Origin: Paludibacteraceae bacterium | GTDB taxonomy: Bacteria > Bacteroidota > Bacteroidia > Bacteroidales > Paludibacteraceae | DNA length: 64,000 bases | Direction of reading: 5' to 3' | NCBI GenBank assembly: GCA_017477325.1 | Contig: JAFUWV010000010.1 | Location: 186,001 to 250,000 of the forward strand | Shown: positions 25,144-35,200 of the stretch, in pieces | Layout of the letters: the number at the start of each line of letters is the position of its first letter | Position numbering within the stretch: the first letter of the stretch is position 1 | Made by a program: the position numbers and the translations under genes | The notes under the pieces: generated by a model | Seen by the model: only the letters and a program-made list of their open reading frames with translations | Told to the model about the DNA's origin: nothing | Database searches by the model: none

Positions 25144-27195
25144 ATGATTCTTTGTATAGCAGAAAAGCCCGCGGTCGGCAGAGACATCGCCCGCGTACTT
25201 GGCGCAACCACCTCACGCGATGGATACATGGAAGGTAACGGCTATTGTGTCAGTTGGACCTTCGGACATCTGTGCGCACTGCTCGACCCTGACGAATATA
25301 CCGACGATTGGAAGCGCTGGACGATGTCGTCTCTTCCTATGATACCTGAACGCTTTGGCATAAAAGTCACAAAAGATGCAGGTGTTGAGAAGCAGTTCAA
25401 CACACTCAAGACTCTCATCGGTCAGGCCTCCGAGGTCATCAACTGCGGTGATGCAGGCCAGGAAGGCGAACTCATTCAGCGCTGGGTATATCAGAAGGCG
25501 GGATGCAAAGTGCCTGTGCGCCGGCTTTGGATTTCTTCGCTTACCGAGGAGGCCATTCGCGAAGGCTTTCAACAGCTCAAAGACCAGTCCGAGTACCAAC
25601 GTCTTTACGAAGCAGGCTTATGCCGCGCTATTGGCGACTGGCTACTTGGCATGAATGCCACACGCGCATATACATTAAGGTATCGCAAGCAACAAGGGCA
25701 AGTGCTCTCCATTGGACGCGTACAGACCCCTACTCTCGCACTTATCGTCCGCCGACAGCAAGAAATTGAGCGATTCGTTCCTCGAACCTACTGGGAACTG
25801 AAAACAGAATATCGAGCTATCACGTTCTCGGCATTGGTGAGGAAATCGGAAGAAGAACTGCTTGAAGACATCGAGAAACTGAAAGAGAAAAACAGCAAAT
25901 CCAAGACTCCCAAACAGCTTCCTACACTTCAGGACCTGCAACAAAACAACCCCGGTATCGATGCCATTCCGTCTCTTGACGCCGGGAATGCCCTTTGTGA
26001 GGCAATAAAAGATTTGCCGTTCACTGTCACTTCCGTCGAAAAGAAAAAAGGTACAGAGTCCGCCCCTCGCTTGTTCGATCTTACATCCCTCCAGGTGGAA
26101 TGTAACAAGAAGTTCAGGTTCTCTGCCGACATGACTCTCAAACTCATTCAGTCGCTCTACGAAAAACATGTCACCACCTACCCTCGTGTTGACACTACTT
26201 TTCTGCCGGACGATGTCTATCCCAAATGCCAGAACATACTCCGTGGCATTGAAAGCTACTACATGGAGCAGATTGCACCTCTTCATGGCAAACCTCTTCG
26301 CAAGTCAAACAAGGTGTTCGATAACAAGAAAGTAACCGACCACCATGCCATCATCCCTACCGGTCAACAGCCAAACAATCTCACACCGGACGAACGGCGG
26401 GTGTTCAACCTCGTAGCACTGCATTTCATTGCCGCCTTCTATCCCGACTGCCAAGTAAGTACTACCACTGTTATGGGAGAAGTTGCTATTGGCGACAACT
26501 CCTTGGTCAACACCTCTTCCATTCCCTTCCGAGCCTCCGGGCGCCAAATACTCGACATGGGATGGCGTACAGCGTTCCTTACTAACGACAAGACAGAAGA
26601 TACTGACAATGCCGACGATGACGACACAAAGAGCGAAGAAACTAAAACGATGCCCGACTTCAAGAAAGGCGAGTCCGGTCCGCATCTGCCCAAACTCATA
26701 GAGCGTCAAACCACACCACCCAAGCCATATACCGAAGCCACACTGCTTCGCGCAATGGAGACCGCGGGCAAAACGGTTGAAGACGAAGAACTGCGTGATG
26801 CTATGAAGGAGAACGGTATAGGCAGACCCTCCACACGTGCTGCCATCATCGAGAAACTCTACCAACGACATTATATCGAGAAAGTGCGCAACTCACTTCG
26901 TGCGACACCTGTCGCCGTAGAACTCATTCGCACCGTGCATTCCCCTCTTCTCAAGAGTGCCGAACTGACAGGACGTTGGGAGAAGAAACTGCGCCAGATA
27001 GAAAGTGGTGATTTCACAGCTCCACAGTTCATTGACGAACTCAAGCAAATGACGAGCGAGGTTGTACTTGACGTCAAGCAAGACAAAGCCGGCATGCTTT
27101 GCCCTGTATGCAAAAAAGGACTTATAATACGAGGAAACACTATGTACGGCTGTTCACGCTGGCGCGAAGGATGCAATTTTAGAGAGGAATTCTAA
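25144..27195 (+). CDS. topB: DNA topoisomerase III (type IA)
   Basis: 683 residues. The start MILCIAEKPAVGRDIARVLG is the expected Toprim N-terminus, which fixes the ATG. The acidic Toprim cluster (CGDAGQEGELIQRW), the active-site Tyr346 in TTYPRVDTTFL, VTDHHAIIPTGQQP and GIGRPSTRAAIIEKL are all present. A C-terminal zinc-ribbon-like region (CPVCKKG...YGCSRWREGC) ends the protein. It relaxes and decatenates DNA through a covalent 5'-phosphotyrosine. An acidic insert (DNADDDDTKSEETK) lies at about 490-505. Many Bacteroidota carry extra topB copies on conjugative elements; no mobilisation genes are nearby, so this may be the chromosomal copy. Confidence 0.95.
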   Translation: MILCIAEKPAVGRDIARVLGATTSRDGYMEGNGYCVSWTFGHLCALLDPDEYTDDWKRWTMSSLPMIPERFGIKVTKDAGVEKQFNTLKTLIGQASEVINCGDAGQEGELIQRWVYQKAGCKVPVRRLWISSLTEEAIREGFQQLKDQSEYQRLYEAGLCRAIGDWLLGMNATRAYTLRYRKQQGQVLSIGRVQTPTLALIVRRQQEIERFVPRTYWELKTEYRAITFSALVRKSEEELLEDIEKLKEKNSKSKTPKQLPTLQDLQQNNPGIDAIPSLDAGNALCEAIKDLPFTVTSVEKKKGTESAPRLFDLTSLQVECNKKFRFSADMTLKLIQSLYEKHVTTYPRVDTTFLPDDVYPKCQNILRGIESYYMEQIAPLHGKPLRKSNKVFDNKKVTDHHAIIPTGQQPNNLTPDERRVFNLVALHFIAAFYPDCQVSTTTVMGEVAIGDNSLVNTSSIPFRASGRQILDMGWRTAFLTNDKTEDTDNADDDDTKSEETKTMPDFKKGESGPHLPKLIERQTTPPKPYTEATLLRAMETAGKTVEDEELRDAMKENGIGRPSTRAAIIEKLYQRHYIEKVRNSLRATPVAVELIRTVHSPLLKSAELTGRWEKKLRQIESGDFTAPQFIDELKQMTSEVVLDVKQDKAGMLCPVCKKGLIIRGNTMYGCSRWREGCNFREEF

Positions 27196-27222
27196 TCTAT
27201 TCGCTATTCGCTATTCACTCTT
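27196..27222 (+). repeat. CTATTCG heptamer tract between converging topB and wzc-like genes
   Basis: About three 7-mers (ctattcgctattcgctattc) right after the topB stop. The tract reaches into the last codons of the minus-strand kinase gene (GKSE-stop). Confidence 0.6.
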
Positions 27223-29532
27223 CCCGTACCCGTATCCATACGTTGAACCATAGCCGGCGGCGGAAGCTTTCACACCATTCAGCACGCAGGCAATGTTCTT
27301 CAAACGTTTCTGTTCATACACCTGGTTGACATAGTCTGCCATCTCAACCTCTGTATAATCAGCACGAGACACATATATTGTCATGTCTGTCACTCTGTTC
27401 AGCAGGAAAGTATCGCTCACCATTGCCACCGGTGCGGAATCTACAAACACGTAGTCATATCTTTCTCGTAGTTGCACAAACAATTCGTCAAGACGCTCGT
27501 TCTGAAGCAGTTCATTCGGATTCGGCGGCACCACACCTGCCGGTATCACGTCAAGCTTATTGTCAAGACCTGATGATACAATGATATCATCCAACTCATA
27601 CGCTGAATCCGCCAGATATGCTGTCAGCAGCCCTGTAGAGTTCAGGCCGATGTACGATGCAAGAGTCGGTTTTCTTATGTCAAGTCCCACCAATACGACT
27701 CGTTTACCTAACAAAGCCATTGACAACGCTGTGTTTATTGCTACAAACGACTTTCCCTCACCGTTCACACTCGAAGTAATAAGTATCACGTTTGACTTGT
27801 TTTCAGCCGGCAACATAAATCTCAAGTTTGTCCTTAGCAGACGGAACAGCTCTGCAGAAGCCGTATTCTCTGTTTGAGTTATCACCACTGCCGACCGTTT
27901 CCTGCTCTGTATCAGTTGTCCCAGCACAGGTGCCTTTACCAAACGTTCATACTGTTTTATGTCTTTTATCTTATTGTCGAAAATGTCATATACGAATATC
28001 ACTCCTATCGGAATTAATATTCCCAGCACCAGAGCAATCAATAGTATAAGCCTCAGTCGTGGTGCCACAGGGTCAGTCATCATCTGAGGCACATCTATTG
28101 TCTTGGCTGGCATCACAGTAGAAGCCAGCGTCAAAGCATTCTCTTCACGTTTCTGATATAGGAATAAGTATATGTTCTGCTTTATCTCCTGCTGACGTTT
28201 TATTTGCAGATACTCACGTTCTTGCGTTGGCACGTCTCCTATCCTGCCCGCATACCGTTTCTCTTGTTTCTGCAGGTCTTTGCGCATTATCTCCAGTCCG
28301 TCTTCAGCACTCTTTATACTCATCTCTATGTTCTGACGCATCGCCTGCAACTGCATGTCTATATGTGCCAACACAGGGTTGTCTGCTGTTGCACTTCGCA
28401 TCGTCTTCATGCGCGTCAGAAGCAACTCGTTGTATTCACCTATCACCTCAAGCAATACTTCACTATTTATACCTATATTAGCTGGTATAAAGTTATACTT
28501 ATTCTGCTCGTCTGCAATAAACTGCCTTAGAAAATCCAGTATGTTCTGCTGCGTTTCTATCTCCACCTGACGACGCTGATACTCGTTCGATCCACGCAGG
28601 TATATAGCTGCCTCGTCGCTCAAACTCGTGATACCTTTCTGCTTCTTGTATGTCTCCACATCTGTCTCCACCGCCTCCAGTTCCTCTGTGATAATCTTCA
28701 GGCGCTCATCTATGAAGTTCTTGGTGTTGGTGGCCATGATGTTCTTGTCAATCACCGCATCATAGTTGTACAAGTCTATCATCTTGTTCATAAGATTGAT
28801 AGCTCGTTGTGGCATGTCAGTGTCAGTACTGATTCTTACCACATTACTCTCTTTCTTTATCTGTTTTGCATTTACAGCTAATCTATACTTATCTGTTATA
28901 ACCGGTAGCGGCATCGTTACAATACGATACTTATCTCCTTTCTCAGGCATCTTGTTTACGTGGAAACTTATGTCCCCTATGCAAGTTCCTATCGTATCAC
29001 TAAGCGCCGTAAACTTATGCTTGCTGCTTACCCAACTGCCGTATTTCACCTTCAGGACATACCCCTTGCTTGTGCACTTCAGCGACATCTTCACCGTCTT
29101 ACGCATTGTGTCCGTAAAACACTGAGGATAGACCACCAACACATCTTGCTTCGGATATTGCCCCACCCAACGCAACTTCTGTTTCTTTCTGTATTCCGTC
29201 TGCAGACCAAGGTCACGTATTGACTGCTCCATCACATAGCGCGAATTTATGATAGCCAACTCGTCTGTCACCTGCTTTGTAGCTCCCAAGCCCATCATGG
29301 ATAGCATGTCCACCTGTGGCATCTGTCCCATGCCATTCTCATCAGTAGAGCGAATCAACAATGTGGAAGACACATTATAAACCGGTGTACGCGAAATGAA
29401 CACAAGCACACCTAACCCGATGCATACTATCACCGATAACACAAACCAATACCACTGCTTCAAGTATCGCAGCAGCATCTCGCGTATATTTACCGTATCT
29501 TGTTTGCTATTTGAGATATTCTGATTTGTCAT
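27211..29532 (-). CDS. Wzc-type polysaccharide co-polymerase with tyrosine autokinase (BY-kinase)
   Basis: 773 residues. The N-terminal Wzz-like chain-length domain has membrane segments at about 29-49 (WFVLSVIVCIGLGVLVFIS) and about 495-515 (LRLILLIALVLGILIPIGVIFV), with a periplasmic coiled-coil-rich part between. The cytoplasmic kinase follows: Walker A SSVNGEGKS (Lys594), Walker A' VVLVGLDIRKP, Walker B FVDSAP (around 697). A C-terminal tyrosine cluster (YGSTYGYGYG, Tyr at about 761-769) is the autophosphorylation tail. It controls export and length of capsule or exopolysaccharide together with the Wza-like protein encoded 26 nt upstream. The last four codons lie in a heptamer repeat. Confidence 0.94.
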   Translation of the reverse strand: MTNQNISNSKQDTVNIREMLLRYLKQWYWFVLSVIVCIGLGVLVFISRTPVYNVSSTLLIRSTDENGMGQMPQVDMLSMMGLGATKQVTDELAIINSRYVMEQSIRDLGLQTEYRKKQKLRWVGQYPKQDVLVVYPQCFTDTMRKTVKMSLKCTSKGYVLKVKYGSWVSSKHKFTALSDTIGTCIGDISFHVNKMPEKGDKYRIVTMPLPVITDKYRLAVNAKQIKKESNVVRISTDTDMPQRAINLMNKMIDLYNYDAVIDKNIMATNTKNFIDERLKIITEELEAVETDVETYKKQKGITSLSDEAAIYLRGSNEYQRRQVEIETQQNILDFLRQFIADEQNKYNFIPANIGINSEVLLEVIGEYNELLLTRMKTMRSATADNPVLAHIDMQLQAMRQNIEMSIKSAEDGLEIMRKDLQKQEKRYAGRIGDVPTQEREYLQIKRQQEIKQNIYLFLYQKREENALTLASTVMPAKTIDVPQMMTDPVAPRLRLILLIALVLGILIPIGVIFVYDIFDNKIKDIKQYERLVKAPVLGQLIQSRKRSAVVITQTENTASAELFRLLRTNLRFMLPAENKSNVILITSSVNGEGKSFVAINTALSMALLGKRVVLVGLDIRKPTLASYIGLNSTGLLTAYLADSAYELDDIIVSSGLDNKLDVIPAGVVPPNPNELLQNERLDELFVQLRERYDYVFVDSAPVAMVSDTFLLNRVTDMTIYVSRADYTEVEMADYVNQVYEQKRLKNIACVLNGVKASAAGYGSTYGYGYGKSE

Positions 29533-29558
29533 GTATATAACTATTCACTATGAACTAT
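29533..29558 (-). repeat. GAATAGT heptamer tract between wza- and wzc-like genes
   Basis: On the minus strand the wza stop TGA begins tgaatagttcatagtgaata, a run of about three 7-mers filling the 26-nt gap up to the wzc ATG. Confidence 0.6.
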
Positions 29559-30359
29559 TCACTTCTTCGTCGTATTAACTACAGACACTATCACCGTTGC
29601 CATCGATGCCAGTGTTGTCACCATACTCAGGTATAGTGGCAAGTTCTGCGACGATACCGCACGAGCGTTCGTTGGCTCTACATAGAGCACATCGTTCTGT
29701 TGCAGATAAAAATACGGCGACTTGAATATATCCGGAGAGTTCAGGTTGAGTCTGACGAACTCCAACTTGCCGTTGTTTTCTCTTGTGAGCAGTATGTTAT
29801 TGCGTTTACCGTAAATGGTTAAGTCACCTGCCTGAGCCAATGCGTCAAGCACTGACGTACGTTCCGGCGACACTACATATCTGCCCGGTGCATTCACCTC
29901 TCCCATCACCGTAACCGAATAACCTATGAAGTTGATTGTAACCAAAGGGTTGTTGACCGAAGCACCTATCTTCTGCTGAAGCAACTCAGTTGCCTCCGAC
30001 TTGCTCAAACCTGCCAGATGCACCTTGCCAATCACAGGAAACATAATGTCTCCCGCATTGTCAACCGTGTAATACTGCACCTTGCCCGTTGAAGTCGCCT
30101 CTAAAATATTAGGCTCCATGTTACTGACCACAGGCAGATTAAAAGGTACTACTGCCTCAGGGTCAAGTGCCGATACCAGTATCACCAACTTGTCACCCTC
30201 TCTGATCTGAGGCTCTTTTGAAGGCTTGTACTCTGCATTTATCGAATCCGCTGACACCTTGTCGATATCGTGAAAATACGACATCTTTCGCTGTGCAACA
30301 CACGAACTGAGCAATATCCCCAGCAAAGCCACTACCCATACATGCAATTTATAGTTCAT
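29559..30359 (-). CDS. Wza-type polysaccharide export lipoprotein
   Basis: 266 residues. The lipobox LLSSC gives acylated Cys20. A Poly_export domain (IREGDKLVILVSALDPEAVVPFN, then GDIMFPVIGKVHLAGLSKSEATELL) is followed by an SLBB domain (VTVMGEVNAPGRYVVSPERTSVLDAL). A hydrophobic C-terminal segment (LYLSMVTTLASMATVIVSVV) fits the short transmembrane helix of Bacteroidota Wza homologues. It would form the outer-membrane or periplasmic channel for capsule/EPS and work with the Wzc-like kinase downstream. The gene is 27 nt after the OmpA-family gene, so it appears to share a transcript with it. No glycosyltransferases are in the window. Confidence 0.94.
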   Translation of the reverse strand: MNYKLHVWVVALLGILLSSCVAQRKMSYFHDIDKVSADSINAEYKPSKEPQIREGDKLVILVSALDPEAVVPFNLPVVSNMEPNILEATSTGKVQYYTVDNAGDIMFPVIGKVHLAGLSKSEATELLQQKIGASVNNPLVTINFIGYSVTVMGEVNAPGRYVVSPERTSVLDALAQAGDLTIYGKRNNILLTRENNGKLEFVRLNLNSPDIFKSPYFYLQQNDVLYVEPTNARAVSSQNLPLYLSMVTTLASMATVIVSVVNTTKK

Positions 30360-30386
30360 AATACCTTCTACTTGTCATTATTATCA

Positions 30387-32153
30387 TTACAGAATTGTGA
30401 ATTCGACGCGACGGTTCTGTGCACGCCCTTCTTCCGTATCATTTGTAGCTATAGGCTCCGACTCGCCCTTGCCTTCAGTCTCTATTCTGTCAGCACTGAT
30501 GCCGCGTTCTACAATGGCTTTCTTCACACTTTCAGCACGTCCTTCTGACAACACTTGGTTGTCTTTCTCCGAACCTACGGCATCGGTGTGTCCAGTGATG
30601 CGGATGCGAACCGTCTTGTTGTCTTTCATGAACTCATACATCTCATTCAGCGACTCTTCCGACTCCGGCAGTATCGTAGTCTCATTGGTTGCGAAGAACA
30701 GATTCTGAATAACGTACGTCCTGCCTTTCTCTACCGGCTGCAGAGCGAATTTCATATTGGAGCCCAAGTCTGCAATATCATAGTTATCTGCCAGGTAGTC
30801 AGGCGCTGACACGTTCACCTTATATGTATGTCCATACGTCAGTTTCAGGCGCGAAGCATCGGTCTTTATGCTATCCGTCGATGCTGTAAACGCCACCTTA
30901 CCCGTAGCAATGTCCGTAAATTCCAGATTTGCTGCAATCGGACGACCAGTCTTCGCATCTACTACTGTGTAGCTGAGCACAGGTTCAGGCTTCATGCTGA
31001 ATGTAATGGTATCTCTCAAGTCTTGCTCATGAACCACCTCCACCGGCTCCATAGGTATATAGCCTGCCCGGGAAGGAGTAAGACGATAGTTGCCTGCAGG
31101 ATAACGCGATACCATCCAACCTTTTGCATTAGCTGTCTTCTGTGCCGTGCGCTTGGTCTTATGGTTATATACTGCTATCTTCGTTCCTGCCAGTGCATTG
31201 CCAGTCTCACTATCAACCACGTGAACCACCATCCTCGGGTTCAGTGGTTTCGGTCCCTTGGGCTTTGTTAGTTGTAATAGCGCCGTGAACTTCACGCCAA
31301 CCAGCAAACTGTTCAATCTGCTGCTGCCCCACTCCGACTGATGTAGCGATGTCGTTGTAATATTCTCAGCGTCAACCTGGGCAAAAGCCACATCGTCCGA
31401 CACATTCATGTTTGGCAGACCATAATCAACAAAGGCTGCCAGACGCATATGCCATGGATACTTGCGCTTCTGGTTTTCCGTGTTCCATGCTTTTGACAAG
31501 AATGGATTCAGGTTTATACCTACCTCTGCCGACAGTGTGGCATCAAAACCAAAACGGTTCTTTCCTTTTGCTGAATAATCTGATGTCTGTATATTATGCG
31601 AAAACAGGTTCTCCCATTCCGGGTCATAAGCCCATGAGTCTGTGATAGTCGTCTTCAGTTCTCCGTTCTGCTTGTAACTTCCGAGAACAGTATATCCTAC
31701 TTTCACACCGGCAAGAAAATACCAGTACTCAAATGTAGCACCTGCCATCACCGGTAGCATCAACTGCCCTACCACCTGGTTCTCAGATAAAGAGTTGAAT
31801 CTATAGTGCTTTGTCTGAGAGGCGTATTCCATTCCTGCACCGGAGTAGTGATAGGCTGAGTCAAGAAATATCCTGTCTTTCGATGAGAACAAGCGGAACT
31901 CCAGACCGGTGTTTAGCATAAACTTCTTGTACCTGTATTCATAGCCTACACCCAGCAGTCCGCCACCGCCGCCAATAAACTTGTTGTCAAAACTTCCTGT
32001 ATAGCCAACTCCGCCATTAGCTGTCGGATAGCTGTTTACCATACCGCTATATCCGGCGCCTCCCCAGAAGTCAATAAGGTGATAATCATATCGCCCGGCT
32101 TGAATAGAGCACACTATTGTCAGTGCCAACGCAATCAGTATATTCCTTTTCAT
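30387..32153 (-). CDS. Outer-membrane beta-barrel protein with C-terminal OmpA domain (second of two)
   Basis: 588 residues from the ATG at 32153. A TTG start at 32192 would lie inside the promoter and is rejected. A signal peptide (MKRNILIALALTIVCSIQA) is followed by a Gly-rich barrel (GGGGGLLGVGYEYRYKKFMLNTGLEF), homologous in layout to the proteins encoded at 38847 and 40997. Two carboxypeptidase-regulatory-like beta repeats follow (VVHVVDSETGNALAGTKI and YTVVDAKTGRPIAANLEF), then an OmpA peptidoglycan-binding domain (about 470-588) with VRIRITGHTDAVGSEKDNQVLSEGRAESV and the ending QNRRVEFTIL. It would tie an outer-membrane pore or scaffold to the cell wall. It has its own promoter and sits directly upstream of wza/wzc, so a link to polysaccharide export or surface assembly is inferred. 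Confidence 0.85.
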   Translation of the reverse strand: MKRNILIALALTIVCSIQAGRYDYHLIDFWGGAGYSGMVNSYPTANGGVGYTGSFDNKFIGGGGGLLGVGYEYRYKKFMLNTGLEFRLFSSKDRIFLDSAYHYSGAGMEYASQTKHYRFNSLSENQVVGQLMLPVMAGATFEYWYFLAGVKVGYTVLGSYKQNGELKTTITDSWAYDPEWENLFSHNIQTSDYSAKGKNRFGFDATLSAEVGINLNPFLSKAWNTENQKRKYPWHMRLAAFVDYGLPNMNVSDDVAFAQVDAENITTTSLHQSEWGSSRLNSLLVGVKFTALLQLTKPKGPKPLNPRMVVHVVDSETGNALAGTKIAVYNHKTKRTAQKTANAKGWMVSRYPAGNYRLTPSRAGYIPMEPVEVVHEQDLRDTITFSMKPEPVLSYTVVDAKTGRPIAANLEFTDIATGKVAFTASTDSIKTDASRLKLTYGHTYKVNVSAPDYLADNYDIADLGSNMKFALQPVEKGRTYVIQNLFFATNETTILPESEESLNEMYEFMKDNKTVRIRITGHTDAVGSEKDNQVLSEGRAESVKKAIVERGISADRIETEGKGESEPIATNDTEEGRAQNRRVEFTIL

Positions 32154-32189
32154 ACGACTCTTTGTATACTTTATAGTACAAAATGCGTG

Positions 32190-32221
32190 CAAAGGTACGA
32201 AAATGTCAGCAAATACACAAA
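32190..32221 (-). promoter_or_regulatory. Promoter for the OmpA - wza - wzc unit
   Basis: On the minus strand TTTG (32218-32221), a 20-bp spacer and TACCTTTG (32190-32197). The start codon at 32153 is 37 nt downstream of the -7 box. Confidence 0.75.
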
Positions 32222-32270
32222 TATAACAACAAAATGTATAGAAAAAACATGCGATACATAACCGAATAGC

Positions 32271-35200
32271 CTATAGCACAATCAACTTATGCTTTGCCTC
32301 TTGGTTATCTGCGTCTACCACGTGAACTATATATATTCCGCTATGTTGCGGAGCTGCGAACTCATGGTAACCCGCACTTAATTCACTTACGCTATACTGC
32401 CTGCCCATACTGTCATATATAGCCACCCTTGCTGCACTCATCAGTCTCATTGCGACTCTCTGTGATGTAGCAACTATCGATGGGAATGTACTTATGTCAG
32501 TATGCTGAGTCGGATATATCGGACAGGTCGTCATCACCAACCCATCATCACGCACCAACTCTGCATAGTAGCCTGTCTCCTCCATCTCCAATCCACCATT
32601 ACCTACATATAGATAAGGCTTAGTTGCACCTTCTACCTTCACCCCGTTCTTATACCATTGGAAACCTACAAAATCGTACCCCCCATTCCGTGTGCTGTCA
32701 CGCAGTGCTATCACATCGTTCCATTTCTGAACCAATATGGTATCAGGATAATGTACAGCCAATCTAACCGGCACTATCACATTGCCCGATATCGAGTCAT
32801 AGAAAGTAAACACTAATGGATAGTAGTTTACAGGCACCACATCAGGCATCTCCAACTCTATTATTCCCTCTTTTTCCGTCAGAGCCATATCAGGCATATT
32901 ATATTTTTCCATATCAAATATAGCCCCTGCAGAATCTCTCAAAGAGTACACGTCTGTCCTTCCTGAGTTGAAAATGAATGGAATCTCAACATAACCGTCG
33001 TTTGCACATATATCAATCATTGGTGGCATACTTACTTGTAGTCGTTCATGTACATACACATTATGTGTAACTATACTGTCACAACCGGCCACTGTCAGCA
33101 GATATCCGGTGTAAGTACCGGTCGTATTGATTGTTTTTATGCCCGCACCGGAGTCGTACTTGTATGTCTGGTCGTTCATGATAGTAGTGTCTACCGTGGT
33201 CTCTATCTGGTCAACCATCTCAAGACTTAGCACCATCACACTGTCACAACCTATCGATGACATCACAGTATCATTATATATTCCTGACTCATAATATGAC
33301 TTATCCACTTGCTCACTCCCCGTGTAGTCATTATATCTGACTCTGTAATTATTACCCGAACATCCTTTCCCACTGATGCTGTCGTACATGGTGCCTATAG
33401 GCGGAATATCAAGTTCAAGAGTTGCCTCATCTTCGCATGTCTCATAATAGGCATGCAGCGTCACCTCATATTTACCTCCCTCTGCAGGATATACATGCTC
33501 CCCCGGATTGTAATCATAGGAATAAGTGCCATCACCAAAATCCCATTTCACCATATCGCATTTCTCGTCAGTCCGGCTCACTACATGCGATACATGATTC
33601 TCCTCCACCATGTAGAAATCGCCGGTAAAGTTCACTTTGTTTTGGCAATCTTGCCTCTTTAGTTTCCAGTCGCCTGCAGCCTTCGGGAAACGGGCAAGAG
33701 TGGATACATGTAGCGTAAAATAGCAGGTAGAGTCGCCAGCAAACATACAATCGACTGCATATCTCGTTGTATCCATTACGTCTGCTATCTCGAAGCGTTG
33801 GTCACGACTAATCACCAACCTCTCATCCCATACCTGAGTTTCATCATGTAGGGCAGCGGCATCTTTATTCTTGTACCAGCGATAGTTGAATCCGTCGGGA
33901 GCCTTGAACTTGGTGTTGTTCTCACCGCAAGTCATACCTTCCACGTCACCCTTTGAGCATTTGAGAATGAAATATGCATAACCGAAGTGCTCCGACTGGG
34001 CACAATCGTATGTATTGAGACGAACGCGAACCTCCTGACCATGATACTTCGAGAGGTTCAAGCCCACCAGAGTCCAGTCTTTCCACAATATCTCTTTGCT
34101 TTCGCGTTCAGCACCTGTGGGTGTAACTGTAGGAATACCAGCAGTCTCCATGTGATGCCAACCTTCCTTAGTCAAGTCCTTGCCAGAACCATCGAGCGTA
34201 TTCCACGTGAAATCGGCAGTCATACAAGCCATGTTGTCGGTGTCGAGTATACGTCCCTTGCTGTCAAGCACTTTCAACTCGAATCGCGGATTCACTTCCT
34301 CTGTATGCTCACGCAGAAATTCCAATACAACGGCATACTTGAGCAGAAGCAACGGGTTGGTCAGTGTATCTACATTAAACCTGAACTCAACTCCTTCTGC
34401 CTCACCGCCATTGCACCAGTTACCCAAACGGACAGATGCAACTTCACCATCAGGCACAGTCTTGAGTCCACCACCCGTAACTCGGTCATAATCATAGGGG
34501 TCGGTATGCACCGTATGACGAGAAGACCAATTTTCGGGACCATCGTCAACAAGACCATGAAAGAATTGAACATCTCGTGTGCTACCGCCGTAGCCAGTTG
34601 AATGGTCGGAGACATAGCAGTTGTCTTCTGTAAGAGTAAGATAATCGAGTCCGCAATGGCGCGAAGGGAGATATATCGTCTCGGTTCCAGTCAAAGGATA
34701 ACTATATATAGGTTTACCGTTGTTATCCACTCCGCAGATTCGACGAACAGAGAAACTGTTGTAACCCTCTTCCACCTCAGGAATAGTATACGAAGTACCT
34801 GTCACATCAACGTTTGTCCACTCTTTCTGCAAATAATTGAATATCCTCAAGTTGTATTCAGCATCTTCATCTCCGTTCCACGTTATCTGTACAGACTCAT
34901 CTACCAATTCTATTACCAAATCTTTGGGAGCATCACATTCATGCTCGCGCATTATGAGAATATTATCTACGCAGGCACCTGGATTAATCGCAACCGATTC
35001 AGAACTTTGCCACATGAAGGCAAGTCGGTATTTCTGAGTGCCATCGGTGTGCAGTTTCGCCCTTGCATTATGCCATGTGGAATAGTTGTAGAGCCTGTCA
35101 GCATTTGTCACTTCAAAATGCAGTTTGTAGGTCTGCACATATTCTGGAAGAGGATTGACCTTTCCTGTGTTGATATTCACAGGCTCTTGGATTGTATGAG

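Noticed and set aside
25144-27195. Conjugative element suggested by topB
   Set aside because: No relaxase, tra, integrase or att-like repeat accompanies it; neighbours are ordinary chromosomal genes.
32154-32192. Upstream TTG start for the OmpA-family gene
   Set aside because: It overlaps the TACCTTTG box; the ATG at 32153 opens a proper signal peptide.
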